Assembly (NCBI RefSeq): GCF_025060895.1
Contig: NZ_JANZKV010000212.1
Coordinates: 1-33,032, forward strand
From: Stieleria sedimenti
Lineage (GTDB): Bacteria; Planctomycetota; Planctomycetia; Pirellulales; Pirellulaceae
Length of the DNA stretch: 33,032 nucleotides
Direction of reading: 5' to 3'
The position numbers and the translations under genes were made by a program. Position 1 is the stretch's first letter; the number at the start of each line of letters is the position of its first letter. This document shows, piece by piece, positions 8,562 to 17,310 of the stretch. The notes below the pieces were generated by a model. It was not told the origin of the DNA. It ran no database searches and saw only the letters and a program-made list of their open reading frames with translations.

Positions 8562-9965
8562 CTAGTTCTTGTCCGCCGGAGGTGGTGTTTTCACACGCAT
8601 CTGCTGCTGCGCCGCATTCTTGCTTTGCTCGTATCGCATCGCTTTTCGCGAGTAATTCCATTCCGTCGGACTCTCGATGATCACCGATTGATCCTGATTG
8701 AGCTTGGCGTTGCGTTTCAGTTCCATCGACAGTTCCTCCCCGAGCTGGGCGCCGTAGAGGTCTTCGAGTCTTTGCAATTGGATGCTGTTTCCCAGCAGCA
8801 GCTCCTTGGCCTCTTCGATACGCCCGGCGTCACGCAGTGCCGTGGCTTGGACGTTCTTTTCGTTGGCCAGTTGGATCGCGCAGTAAGCCGCGGTTTCGTG
8901 ATCGCATTCCCTGGCCACCGCTTCTTTGTCGTCGGTGAACCGAACCTCGATGCTGCTGGTCAACGTGTCGGTCGTCTGGCTGAGCATGTTCTGGTATTGG
9001 ACGGTGACCGAGGCGAGCGGCCGTTTGCCGCCCGCTTTCCCGGCGTCGACTTCGACTTCGATCACAAAGTAGCGCTGTTGGCGGGCGTACAGTTGGGCCA
9101 ACGGAATGTAGATGTCTTGTCCGCTGATGTCGGCTTTGTTGTTGAGCACACGGACGGGACGAATGCCCTCGCCGATTTTCGCGTGGATTTTGAAATCGCT
9201 GGCCACGACGCTCATCAAGTCGTTGAACTCTTTCTGAAAGACCGCGACCAGATCATCGGCTTGTTCGACAAACATGTGGTTCCCGCTGCCGGCCGACGCC
9301 AACCGACTCATCAAGTCTTCATTGTATCCGAGCCCGAGTCCGAGCGTGCTGACGCTGATCCCTTCTTTGACCAGCGACGCCCCCAACCGCTCCAACTCGC
9401 GAGGGCTTTTCGGCCCCACGTTGGCTTGACCGTCGGAAAGCAGGATCACACGATTGACCGAATCGCTGTCGAGGAACTTTCGGACTTCCGCGGCCCCTTT
9501 GCTGACCCCGGCAAACAGGGCGGTGCTTCCGCCGGCGTTGACCGAGCGAATTTTTTGGATGATCGATTCACGATCGGTGGCTTTGGTGGCCGGCACCAAC
9601 ACGGTCGCGGAATCGGAGTACAGCACGATGGAAACGATATCGTCATCACGCAGTCGGCGGACCGCCGCGATCGCCGCCTCGCGGGCTTGCACGATCTTTT
9701 GCCCGCCCATCGATCCACTTTGGTCGATCACGATTGCCGTGTTGACCGGCGGACGTTTTTTGTTTTGCGGGACGTCAAATCCGGTCAAGGAAATGCGGAC
9801 GTGATTGATCTGCTTTTCCCCGGCCAGCATCGTCGGATTGGACACCCCGACGTCCAAAGACAATTGTTCGGCCCGCAACGTGTTCGATCCGCTGCCGAGC
9901 ATTGCCGCCAGAGCCAGCCCGATCGCCAGCAGGACGGGCGCGTTTTTCCAATGAGTCGCAGACAT
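8562..9965 (-). CDS. Secreted von Willebrand factor A domain protein
   Basis: A 467-residue protein with a signal peptide (about 1-32) and a VWA domain (about 74-255). The metal-binding MIDAS is complete: DQSGS at 81-85, Thr148 and Asp178 (SDGQ). The following region (about 260-350) is beta-rich; the C-terminal third (350-440) is helical and charged, ending in a Gln/Lys/Pro-rich tail. The layout resembles bacterial VWA proteins of the YfbK type, which have no known enzymatic role and bind protein partners. It is the first gene of an apparent VWA-kinase-regulator operon, so a role in signal sensing or in the envelope process that the kinase monitors is a reasonable inference. AAGGGA lies about ten bases before the ATG. 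Confidence 0.92.
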   Translation of the reverse strand: MSATHWKNAPVLLAIGLALAAMLGSGSNTLRAEQLSLDVGVSNPTMLAGEKQINHVRISLTGFDVPQNKKRPPVNTAIVIDQSGSMGGQKIVQAREAAIAAVRRLRDDDIVSIVLYSDSATVLVPATKATDRESIIQKIRSVNAGGSTALFAGVSKGAAEVRKFLDSDSVNRVILLSDGQANVGPKSPRELERLGASLVKEGISVSTLGLGLGYNEDLMSRLASAGSGNHMFVEQADDLVAVFQKEFNDLMSVVASDFKIHAKIGEGIRPVRVLNNKADISGQDIYIPLAQLYARQQRYFVIEVEVDAGKAGGKRPLASVTVQYQNMLSQTTDTLTSSIEVRFTDDKEAVARECDHETAAYCAIQLANEKNVQATALRDAGRIEEAKELLLGNSIQLQRLEDLYGAQLGEELSMELKRNAKLNQDQSVIIESPTEWNYSRKAMRYEQSKNAAQQQMRVKTPPPADKN

Positions 9966-10082
9966 CGTTTCGATTCCCTTTTTCAGGTGGTCATTCGTCA
10001 GCTGCGTCTCCGGGGGCGATCACGGAAATCGCCGACACACCGATCCACGCCGTTGGCACAGAACCAAGGGCACGCCGCAGCT

Positions 10083-10112
10083 ATCCTAGTAAACGATGAT
10101 TCCGCGATTCAA
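10083..10112 (-). promoter_or_regulatory. Putative promoter of the VWA-kinase-regulator operon
   Basis: Read on the minus strand, TTGAAT (10112-10107) and TAGGAT (10088-10083) are separated by 18 bases, a fair match to a housekeeping promoter. It lies about 118 bases before the VWA start, in the 188-base gap after the Hsp70 gene. Assigned by pattern only. Confidence 0.35.
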
Positions 10113-10153
10113 TGGTCTGGATCGTCTCAAAACAATGTAAAAGAATTGTCACA

Positions 10154-12442
10154 TCACTTTCGCTTGCGACCGAACAGGCCGCCGACCTTTCTCGGCTTGA
10201 CGGCGTCCTTCGATTCGGCGGCCTGTTTTGCCGGCGGTTTCGCCCGTCCCTTGCCGGCCGGCGCGTCGGTGACGATCAACGGCACGTCAGCCTTGCGGGG
10301 CGATTTTGCCTCGCCGCCCAAAGCCGCCAGCATTGCCAAATCGTCGGCGTCGGCTTTGACCTTCGGCGCCGCGTCCTTGGGGTCGAGTTCCAACTTCGGC
10401 TTTTCGGAGACGTTGGGCGCGGTCGATCCGGCCGCAACGGCCAGTTTTTGGGCATCGGCGACCGACAGCTTCGGTCCGCTGGCGGGGTCGTTGGTCTCGA
10501 TCTTGAGCGCCGCGTCTTTGCCTGAAACCGCTTTGGCCGCAACGTGGTCGGCCTTGTCGGTCGTTTTTGACGCGACCGGGCTGGCGGCGTACGCGGGGTT
10601 GGATTCACGCACGGCGTCCTGACGATCGGCCGGTGCCGGAGCACTTGGCGGCTGAGACACGCCCAAAATGGCGGCGGCCTTGGAGGCGACCACTGGCGTT
10701 TTTGATGACGCGGGTTCCGGTTCGACGTGCTGCAAGGCGGCAAACCCTTGGACTGGATCCGTCATGACTTGATCCGCCATGGCAGCCTCGGACTGCTCCA
10801 TGGAACTCTCATCGGGCAACGCGTCGGCATCGTCGCTGGTCAAGTCGTCTGCCGAGAACAAGGCGGACGCGTCGTGACCGTGTTCGGCCAAGCTGGCCAA
10901 CATGGCGTCGCTGAGTCCCTCGTCCAAACGACGTCTCCAGGCCGCGATTTCGTCGTCCGACAATCCGGCAGCCCGATTCAGGGTCATCGTGATTTTTCGA
11001 TCGATTTCGGGCAGCGACGCATGGACGGTCAGCCGGCCGTCGGCGCGGTAGTCGAATCGCACTTCGACGTTGGTCCCCTTGGGCGTTCCTCTGGGCAGGT
11101 CGGCGACGACACACTTGCCGATCGGCGTCGCATTGATACCGCGTTTATCGCCGCCCTCGACGATTTGGATTTTGACGTTGGCTTGGTTGTTGACGTGGGT
11201 TCGAAACCGCACCATCTTCCGCGCCGGCAACTTGCTGTTGCGCGGGATCATGATCTTGCGTCGCGGTTTGTTGGATTTGGGGTCGAGCGCCAAGACGCCC
11301 AAATCATGCGAGTTGACGTTGCTGACGGAAATGCCGGTCTTGTCATTCGCGCCGGCGGACAACATGCCCGCGTACAACGCCGCGCCATGGCTGACCGCTT
11401 CGTCGGGCGAAAGCGATCGATCGAGTTCCATTCCGCTGAGTTGCTGCAGTTCGTCGCGGATCATCGGCATACGCGTCGAGCCACCGACCAAAATCAAACG
11501 CGTCAGATCCGGCCAATCGATGCCGGCGTCGTCGAGCACCAAATGAACGGTCATGATCGTCCGCTCGACCAGATCGGCACAGCGCTCGGAAAATTGCTGT
11601 TGCGTGATCTCGGTGCGCAACCGCCGGCCGTCATTGGCAAACGCAACGGTGACCGCTTCGCGTTGGGTGAGTGCGTGCTTGGTTTGGTTGGCCTTGCGCA
11701 GCAACTCCTGTTCAGCCTGGGGATCGTTGCGAGGATCGATTCCGTGTTCGGCAAGGAAGGCTTCGGCGATCAGATCAACGAGCCGGCTGTCCCAATCGAT
11801 GCCGCCAAGGTAAACGTCGCCGGCGGTTGCAATGGTATTGAAATTTCCTTTTTCAATCTCCATCACGGTGACGTCAAAGGTGCCGCCACCGAGGTCGTAC
11901 ACCAACACCGTTTCACGTCGCTCGTTGGCAACTCCGGCGCCTAAAAAACCTTGCTGAACACCGTAGGTAATCGCCGCAGCGGTCGGTTCATTGATGATGT
12001 CCAGCACCTTCAGTCCGGCCAGCCGCCCCGCATCCTGGGTCGCCTTGCGGCAGGGCTCGTTGAAGAACGCCGGGACGGTGATGACCGCTTCGCTGATTCG
12101 GCCGAGTTTCAATTCCGCATCGGTTTTTAGTTTCCGCAGCACCAAGGCTTGGATGACTTCCGCCGGCAGGTGCTTGCCGCGGATCGCTTTTTCATAATAT
12201 TGCTCGCCGACATTGCGTTTGGCGAACTGGGCCAAGCGATCAGGCTCCAACAGCCCGGCTTCGACGGCTTCGATCCCCACGATCGGGCGTTTCTGATCAA
12301 AGAACACCGCGCTGGGTGTGGTCAGGTCGCCTTCGGAATTGCGGATCGTTTCGGGCCGACCTTCACCGTCCAGGAATGCGACCGCCGAAAAGGTGGTGCC
12401 AAGGTCGATTCCGACCGGTAGCTGCGTCTTGCTGTCAGTCAT
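10154..12442 (-). CDS. Hsp70/DnaK-like chaperone with atypical C-terminal tail
   Basis: A 762-residue Hsp70. The ATPase domain (about 8-363) has phosphate-1 GIDLGTTFS (11-19), phosphate-2 YDLGGGTFDV (182-191) and adenosine motif LVGGSTRMP (318-326). A beta-type substrate-binding region follows (about 371-487). A short helical segment (493-525) then gives way to about 230 residues rich in Ala, Pro, Lys, Asp and Ser, ending FGRKRK; the usual helical lid and DnaK EEVD-like end are absent. It is therefore an accessory Hsp70 rather than the housekeeping DnaK, and no dnaJ or grpE is nearby. The frame continues to 12613, but ATG 12442 begins the conserved sequence and leaves room for a promoter. Confidence 0.93.
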   Translation of the reverse strand: MTDSKTQLPVGIDLGTTFSAVAFLDGEGRPETIRNSEGDLTTPSAVFFDQKRPIVGIEAVEAGLLEPDRLAQFAKRNVGEQYYEKAIRGKHLPAEVIQALVLRKLKTDAELKLGRISEAVITVPAFFNEPCRKATQDAGRLAGLKVLDIINEPTAAAITYGVQQGFLGAGVANERRETVLVYDLGGGTFDVTVMEIEKGNFNTIATAGDVYLGGIDWDSRLVDLIAEAFLAEHGIDPRNDPQAEQELLRKANQTKHALTQREAVTVAFANDGRRLRTEITQQQFSERCADLVERTIMTVHLVLDDAGIDWPDLTRLILVGGSTRMPMIRDELQQLSGMELDRSLSPDEAVSHGAALYAGMLSAGANDKTGISVSNVNSHDLGVLALDPKSNKPRRKIMIPRNSKLPARKMVRFRTHVNNQANVKIQIVEGGDKRGINATPIGKCVVADLPRGTPKGTNVEVRFDYRADGRLTVHASLPEIDRKITMTLNRAAGLSDDEIAAWRRRLDEGLSDAMLASLAEHGHDASALFSADDLTSDDADALPDESSMEQSEAAMADQVMTDPVQGFAALQHVEPEPASSKTPVVASKAAAILGVSQPPSAPAPADRQDAVRESNPAYAASPVASKTTDKADHVAAKAVSGKDAALKIETNDPASGPKLSVADAQKLAVAAGSTAPNVSEKPKLELDPKDAAPKVKADADDLAMLAALGGEAKSPRKADVPLIVTDAPAGKGRAKPPAKQAAESKDAVKPRKVGGLFGRKRK

Positions 12443-12611
12443 AAAGAAAAACGAGTCGGTCCAACGGGGCGAATTAGAGAGAAAAGATTGTCGTAAGAAC
12501 GCCGAACGGATCCCATTGTACCCGCCCGGTCGGTCCAACGTGATTCCATCCTGTACACTATTGTTCCCCGCGCCGACGTCGATTTCCGCTTTGTGAAGTA
12601 TTTGCCCTCCC
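12443..12611. promoter_or_regulatory. Divergent promoter region, Hsp70 and 12612 gene
   Basis: A TACAAT -10-like box reads leftward at 12520-12515, about 70 bases before the Hsp70 start. A TACACT box reads rightward at 12554-12559, about 50 bases before the 12612 gene. Neither has a strong -35 element. No CIRCE inverted repeat (the HrcA operator of many heat-shock genes) is visible, so HrcA control of this Hsp70 is unlikely. Confidence 0.4.
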
Positions 12612-13106
12612 ATGCAATGGCCGCAGCTCCCCGATTATGGATGTTTCTTGAGATGGCCGGAGAACGGCCAAGGGTTCATCCATCCCGACGACACGCCGAT
12701 CGCGACTCAATTGATCCCCAGCCCGCGGGTGCTCAAAAGGGTGTCGTTCGATGGCGTTTATTACCACTACGTCTATGGACGGCTTCAGTTTCGGTTGCGA
12801 CCGGCGATGTGGTTGCCGATCCGAATTGAAGCATTTGAAATCGGCGACCAAGTCGAAACGAAAGGCGTGGGGCTCGAACGCGAACGATTCGTCGCAACGG
12901 TCTGGGGCATGTACTACGTCCAACGCAAAGGTTGTATCTTGTATCGGCTGCGGCGTGGCGAACAACTGGTCCCCAAACTGTTTGCGGGCGACCAATTGCG
13001 GTTGCTGACGAACAAGACGACCGTGCGTCCGCCCACCACCCGGTATCGCGCTCCCCACTGGAACGGCAAAGGCGAAACCGTCCCCGACACCAAACTCGAC
13101 GAGTAG
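12612..13106 (+). CDS. Conserved hypothetical protein
   Basis: A 164-residue soluble protein with no signal peptide or membrane segment and no family I recognise. It is rich in Tyr, Arg and Trp, with [13 protein letters not shown] and [15 protein letters not shown] segments that suggest beta strands, and a proline-containing polar C-terminus. Its stop is seven bases before the isomerase at 13114 on the same strand, so the two are probably co-transcribed. The ATG at 12612 is the first in frame and lies downstream of a TACACT box. Base composition matches the neighbours. A fairly confident gene, function unknown. Confidence 0.8.
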   Translation: MQWPQLPDYGCFLRWPENGQGFIHPDDTPIATQLIPSPRVLKRVSFDGVYYHYVYGRLQFRLRPAMWLPIRIEAFEIGDQVETKGVGLERERFVATVWGMYYVQRKGCILYRLRRGEQLVPKLFAGDQLRLLTNKTTVRPPTTRYRAPHWNGKGETVPDTKLDE

Positions 13107-13113
13107 ATCAGCC

Positions 13114-14028
13114 ATGCAACTCGGTTACGTCACCGCGATTCTTCCCGAAGCGAATTTGCAGCAGGTTTTTCAGACGGCCGCTGAAATCGGTTACGACTGT
13201 GTGGAAGTGATGTGCTGGCCGCTGGGCAAGGCGACGCGGCGGTATGCAGGCATCACCCACATCGATGTCCACTCGCTCGACGACGCAACGGTCGAATCCA
13301 TCGCGACCCTTCAACAGAACAGCGGGGTCTCGATCAGCGGGCTGGGCTACTACCCCAACGCCCTGTCCCCCGATCGCAACGAAGCCGAATTGGCCGTCGA
13401 GCACATTCGGGCGGTGATCGTGGCGGCCCGTCGGCTGGGCATCGGCACGATGAACACGTTTATCGGGCGCGATTGGACCAAGAATGTCGACGACAATTGG
13501 CCGCGTTTTCTGGAGACTTGGAAACCGATCATCGAACTGGCCGAACAAAACGACGTGCGGGTGGGAATCGAGAACTGTCCGATGTATTTCACCAACGATG
13601 AATGGCCGGCGGGTAAAAACCTGGCCCATTCGCCCGCCATCTGGCAGCGGATGTTCGACGACATCCCCAGCGACCACTTCGGGCTCAATTACGATCCCTC
13701 GCATCTGGTCTTTCAGCACGTCGATTACCTTGCACCGCTAGCTGAATTCGCCGATAAACTCTTTCACGTCCATGCCAAGGACGTCCGCGTCGATCGGGCC
13801 AGGCTGGACCGCGTCGGCGTTCTGGCCAACCCCAACGAGTGGCATTCGCCGAAATTGCCGGGGATGGGCGACGTCCACTGGGGACAGTTCTTTGCCGCGT
13901 TGACGGACACGGGCTACGACGGACCCGTTTGCGTGGAAGTCGAAGATCGCGCCTACGAACGATCCGACCAGGACTGTTTGCGGGCGCTGAAACAGTCGTA
14001 TCACTTTCTCCGCAATTACGTCGTTTGA
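13114..14028 (+). CDS. Sugar phosphate isomerase/epimerase
   Basis: A 304-residue xylose-isomerase-like TIM barrel (PF01261), cytoplasmic since no signal is present. The likely metal ligands are Glu in GIENCPM, Asp in NYDPSHL, His in HVHAKD and Glu in CVEVED near the C-terminus. The family covers isomerases, epimerases and inosose dehydratase-like enzymes; the substrate is not readable, though HVHAKD and the long loop after it are usual for the sugar-interconverting branch. It follows the unknown 12612 gene by seven bases and precedes a second TIM-barrel protein by 89 bases, so the three may form one unit. Confidence 0.9.
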   Translation: MQLGYVTAILPEANLQQVFQTAAEIGYDCVEVMCWPLGKATRRYAGITHIDVHSLDDATVESIATLQQNSGVSISGLGYYPNALSPDRNEAELAVEHIRAVIVAARRLGIGTMNTFIGRDWTKNVDDNWPRFLETWKPIIELAEQNDVRVGIENCPMYFTNDEWPAGKNLAHSPAIWQRMFDDIPSDHFGLNYDPSHLVFQHVDYLAPLAEFADKLFHVHAKDVRVDRARLDRVGVLANPNEWHSPKLPGMGDVHWGQFFAALTDTGYDGPVCVEVEDRAYERSDQDCLRALKQSYHFLRNYVV

Positions 14029-14117
14029 CGTTTCCCCGACAACGCATCGATCGCCGTGGGCGATCTCTATCCTCTATCATTCAATCACGCTTCACAACTC
14101 TTACGGATCTCAAACAA

Positions 14118-14963
14118 ATGGAATCTTGGCCCATCGGTGTGTTCGCTTCGGTCGACGCCGGACTCGGCGTCAAATGGGACGTCATCAAAGAACTGGGACT
14201 TCCCACCATCCAATTGCACGCACCGCAGCCCGCCAAGCGTGACCGGGCGACGGCAGCAGAACTGAAGAAACAGCTGGACGAGATGAACGTGCGTTGCACG
14301 GCGGTGTTTGGCGGCTTCGAGGGCGAAAGCTATGCCGACATCCCCACGGTCGTCAAAACGATCGGCCTGGTGCCCGCGGAAACTCGCCAAAGCCGCTTGG
14401 CCGAAATGCGTGACATCGCCGATTTCGCCAAATGGCTCGGCTGTGACGCCGTTGCGTTGCACCTGGGATTCATCCCGCACGACAGCTCTGATCCGCAATA
14501 CGCCGAGATCGTCAAGGTCACCGGGGAACTTTGCGATCACTGCGCCCGAAACGATCAATTCTTGCACCTGGAAACCGGGCAAGAGACCGCCGAAGGCTTG
14601 CTGGATTTCATCGCCGCAGTCGGCTGTGACAATCTGAAAATCAATTTTGATCCGGCCAATATGATTCTCTACGGCACCGGCGAACCGATCGAAGCGCTCC
14701 GAATGCTCGCCAAACACATCCGCAGCATCCACTGCAAAGACGCCACGTGGAGCGACAAACCGGGTGAAACCTGGGGCTGCGAAGTGCCGCTGGGAAAAGG
14801 CGATGTCGACATGCGAAAGTATCTCGAAACGCTGCACGAAATCGGCTACGAAGGCCCGCTGACGATCGAACGAGAAATCCCCGAAGATCCCGTGCGACAA
14901 AAGCAAGAGATCGGCGGCGCGATCGACCTGCTCACCCGACTCCGCGACGACATCCTGGGTTAG
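14118..14963 (+). CDS. Second sugar phosphate isomerase/epimerase
   Basis: A 281-residue TIM barrel of the same superfamily as its neighbour but clearly divergent from it. Probable metal ligands are Glu in HLETGQE, Asp in NFDPANM, His in SIHCKDA and Glu in TIEREI. No signal peptide is seen. The frame is open far upstream, into the preceding gene, but ATG 14118 is the first that gives a protein of family length and clears the preceding stop. Its TAG (14961-14963) overlaps the TAA of convergent coaD (14960-14962), so the two genes share their last bases. No hairpin separates them. Confidence 0.9.
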   Translation: MESWPIGVFASVDAGLGVKWDVIKELGLPTIQLHAPQPAKRDRATAAELKKQLDEMNVRCTAVFGGFEGESYADIPTVVKTIGLVPAETRQSRLAEMRDIADFAKWLGCDAVALHLGFIPHDSSDPQYAEIVKVTGELCDHCARNDQFLHLETGQETAEGLLDFIAAVGCDNLKINFDPANMILYGTGEPIEALRMLAKHIRSIHCKDATWSDKPGETWGCEVPLGKGDVDMRKYLETLHEIGYEGPLTIEREIPEDPVRQKQEIGGAIDLLTRLRDDILG

Positions 14964-15466
14964 CCTCGCATTTGCTCCCGCAGCGGCGCGATGATTTCGC
15001 GGGGGACAAACTTTGCCAACTGTTCGTCGTCCTTGCTGACGCTGGCGATCTGTTTCAACAGCGAACTGCTGACGTGCGAGAACCGTTCGTCGGCCATCAG
15101 GAACACGGTCTCGACGTCTTCGTCTAATTGCCGGTTGGCCATCATCATCGTGAATTCGCCGGCGATATCGGTCATCGGACGAATCCCACGCACCATCAGG
15201 CGCGACCCGAGCGAGCGGACGAAGTCGACCGCCAGCCCGTCAAAGATTTCAACCCGGACGTTTTCGATGTCCTGGGTCACGGTCTGCACCAACTCGCTGC
15301 GTTGTTCCGGCGAGAACAGTGACCCCTTTTCGGCGTTGATGCCGATCCCGATGACCAATCTTTCAAACAAGCGACTCGCGCGATGGATGATATGTAGATG
15401 CCCCAGCGTGATCGGGTCAAACGATCCGGTGTAAACAGCGATCCGCCGCTCGTTAGTCTCATTCAT
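14960..15466 (-). CDS. coaD: Phosphopantetheine adenylyltransferase
   Basis: A 168-residue CoaD, which transfers AMP from ATP to 4'-phosphopantetheine to make dephospho-CoA in coenzyme A synthesis. The nucleotidyltransferase signature is TGSFDPITLGHLHII, with T20-x-G22-H23 and His25 in the ATP site. The family segment GIRPMTDIAGEFTMM and the later SSSLLKQIAS are also present. Length is close to the usual 160. The frame is open to 15685, but ATG 15466 is chosen because conserved sequence starts eight codons later and the upstream extension overlaps the aminotransferase end. It lies 61 bases after the aminotransferase gene on the same strand. Confidence 0.96.
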   Translation of the reverse strand: MNETNERRIAVYTGSFDPITLGHLHIIHRASRLFERLVIGIGINAEKGSLFSPEQRSELVQTVTQDIENVRVEIFDGLAVDFVRSLGSRLMVRGIRPMTDIAGEFTMMMANRQLDEDVETVFLMADERFSHVSSSLLKQIASVSKDDEQLAKFVPREIIAPLREQMRG

Positions 15467-15527
15467 GCGTGATTCGGGGGAAAAGGTTTCGATCGCTCGT
15501 TGGATCCAATCGAGTGGTGCCAAAGCG

Positions 15528-16715
15528 CTACGTCGACACCACCGCGTCAACGAGCCGCTCCAGGTCCGAGCTGTCATTGTAAGCATGAACGCCGGCCCGG
15601 ATGCCGCCCCCGCGGCAGCTGACGACACAACCTTGTTCGAATGCCCGGTTGCGAACCGCCGCGGGATCTTGCCCAGGTACCCCAAAGGTCACGATGCCCG
15701 AGCGGTGCTGACGCTTGCCGGGCATCTGGGTCGGCAGACCGATGGCGCGCAGCCGGTCATCCAATTCAGTCGCCAACCCCAGCACACGGTCGCCGATCGC
15801 GTTGGGGCCATGTGTTTGGCGAATCGTATGGAACATCGCCACACTCGCTCCCAACGCGGCCGCGGCCGACATGTTGGCCGAACCCGGCTCAAACCGCGCC
15901 GCGGTGCGGCGAAGATCCAGTTTCGGGTCGGCATAATTGAACGTGTTCCGCACGCTGTTCCAACCGACGCTACAGCAGCGCAGACGCTCCAGATGACGTT
16001 TGCGGATCACCGCCACGCCAAAACCTTCCGGTCCCAGCAGCCACTTGTGACCATCGGCGGCCAAAAAATCGACATCGATCTTCTGCAAATCCAGATCAAA
16101 CACTCCCAGCCCCTGGATCGCGTCGAGGAAGACCAAGACGCCCTCCGCGTGCGCCCGCTGGACGATCGCTTCCAAATCGGCGCGAAAACCGCTCGCATAC
16201 CCGACCCAGGACAGAGAAATCATGCGGGTTGAATCATCGACATGGTCGAACACGTCATCCGGCTCGACACGTCCGTCGCGTCGCGGCACGATCCGCACCT
16301 CGACGCCACGCGAGGCCTGGTTTTGCCAGGGGTACAGATTGCTGGGGAACTCGCCGTCGGGAATCACGACCGAATCGCCGCTCTGCCAGGGGAACCCTTC
16401 GGCGACCAAATTGATTCCCGCCGACGTGTTGGGGACAAAGCAGACTTCGTCCGTCTCGGCGTGCAACAGCTCGGCGAATGCCTGACGCAGCGATTCCACC
16501 CGCCCCGCCCAAGTGGGCCAGACGGTATCGCCCTCGTGTTCGGCTTCGTCGGCATAGTTCCGCAGCGCCGCGGCAGCCGGCATCGAAAGCGGGCCGACGG
16601 CGGCGTGGTCCAAATAGGCCCATTTTTCCGTAATCGGCATTTTTTTTCGCCACCAGCCCCACGGGTCGGAGCGAATTTGGGTGTCAAAATCTGGCTGAAA
16701 TGGCGTGCTTGGCAT
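15528..16715 (-). CDS. Class V aminotransferase (PLP-dependent)
   Basis: A 395-residue fold-type I PLP enzyme of the class V aminotransferase group (PF00266), which includes cysteine desulfurases and isopenicillin-N epimerase-like proteins. The PLP lysine is Lys224 in AADGHKWLLGPEG; Asp198 in FLDAIQG would bind the pyridine nitrogen. The start of the fold, YLDHAAVGPLS, is typical. It lacks an evident cysteine-bearing loop of desulfurases, so an epimerase/desulfurase-like or aminotransferase activity of unknown substrate is the safe call. It precedes coaD by 61 bases on the same strand and might be co-transcribed. A promoter would lie between 16716 and about 16800. Confidence 0.92.
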   Translation of the reverse strand: MPSTPFQPDFDTQIRSDPWGWWRKKMPITEKWAYLDHAAVGPLSMPAAAALRNYADEAEHEGDTVWPTWAGRVESLRQAFAELLHAETDEVCFVPNTSAGINLVAEGFPWQSGDSVVIPDGEFPSNLYPWQNQASRGVEVRIVPRRDGRVEPDDVFDHVDDSTRMISLSWVGYASGFRADLEAIVQRAHAEGVLVFLDAIQGLGVFDLDLQKIDVDFLAADGHKWLLGPEGFGVAVIRKRHLERLRCCSVGWNSVRNTFNYADPKLDLRRTAARFEPGSANMSAAAALGASVAMFHTIRQTHGPNAIGDRVLGLATELDDRLRAIGLPTQMPGKRQHRSGIVTFGVPGQDPAAVRNRAFEQGCVVSCRGGGIRAGVHAYNDSSDLERLVDAVVST

Positions 16716-16817
16716 GATTTTGGATCGTCGAATCGCCCGTCTAAACGGAATTTACCGAAAAATTGTCCCAATCCGGGGCCAGAGTGGCTCTCGGTAAACT
16801 AGCGATATAGCGTAGGC

Positions 16818-16847
16818 TTGGGAAACATGTGCTCGGGCAACTATACT
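16818..16847 (+). promoter_or_regulatory. Putative promoter of the small membrane protein
   Basis: TTGGGA (16818-16823) and TATACT (16842-16847) are 18 bases apart, a good match to a housekeeping promoter, about 78 bases before the ATG at 16925. The longer open frame from 16829 would start inside this promoter, which supports the later start. Confidence 0.5.
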
Positions 16848-16924
16848 GCGGCCCTTTCCCGGCCGCGATACGAGCGTTACGTCTGGCCCTTCACTCATTT
16901 CACATTCGTCCCGAGGTTCAATTG

Positions 16925-17128
16925 ATGCCCAAGGCACTCTGTCTTTTTAGCCTTGTCGCGTCGATCTTGGTCGTCAGCCTGTTCGTTTTAGACGCGGTTG
17001 CCTTACTGTCTGGCCAAACCAGCTTGGCGATTTTGGGTGGTGCGAGTCTGATGATGGACCTCACCTTTGCGATCTTGGGCGGCGTTCTGATCTACTTGAG
17101 CTGGTCGACTTATCGCGAGCAGCGATAG
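16925..17128 (+). CDS. Small two-helix membrane protein
   Basis: A 67-residue protein made almost wholly of two hydrophobic helices, at about residues 4-26 and 34-57, joined by a short GQTSL loop and ending in STYREQR. I do not recognise a family. The positively charged C-terminus would stay in the cytoplasm with both ends inside. It has a plausible promoter (16818-16847) and GAGG just before the ATG. It is on the same strand as the LptF/G-type permease 183 bases downstream. Small size lowers certainty, but the helices and promoter support a real gene. Confidence 0.7.
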   Translation: MPKALCLFSLVASILVVSLFVLDAVALLSGQTSLAILGGASLMMDLTFAILGGVLIYLSWSTYREQR

Positions 17129-17310
17129 CGTTTCGATTCGATCTTGCGTCGGCCGCCGACCCGGTGGGATGCTTGCGCGATCGCTGAGGATCCTCCAGGG
17201 CGTCATCCCGAGTGATCTGAACGGTCCCCCCTGTGCCCTGATGCTCGGGGCCCAGATGGTCCCTCCGCGTGGCAGGCCACACGTTTCCATCCAACCGAGT
17301 CCGATCCGCC

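Noticed and set aside
8625-10622. 665-codon plus-strand frame across the VWA and Hsp70 genes
   Set aside because: It is opposite two genes with clear family motifs and has the Arg/Asp/Val-rich makeup of an antisense shadow.
10727-11944. 405-codon plus-strand frame inside the Hsp70 gene
   Set aside because: Shadow of the ATPase and substrate-binding domains on the minus strand; no family motif.
12443-12611. CIRCE heat-shock operator
   Set aside because: No inverted repeat of the TTAGCACTC-N9-GAGTGCTAA type is present.
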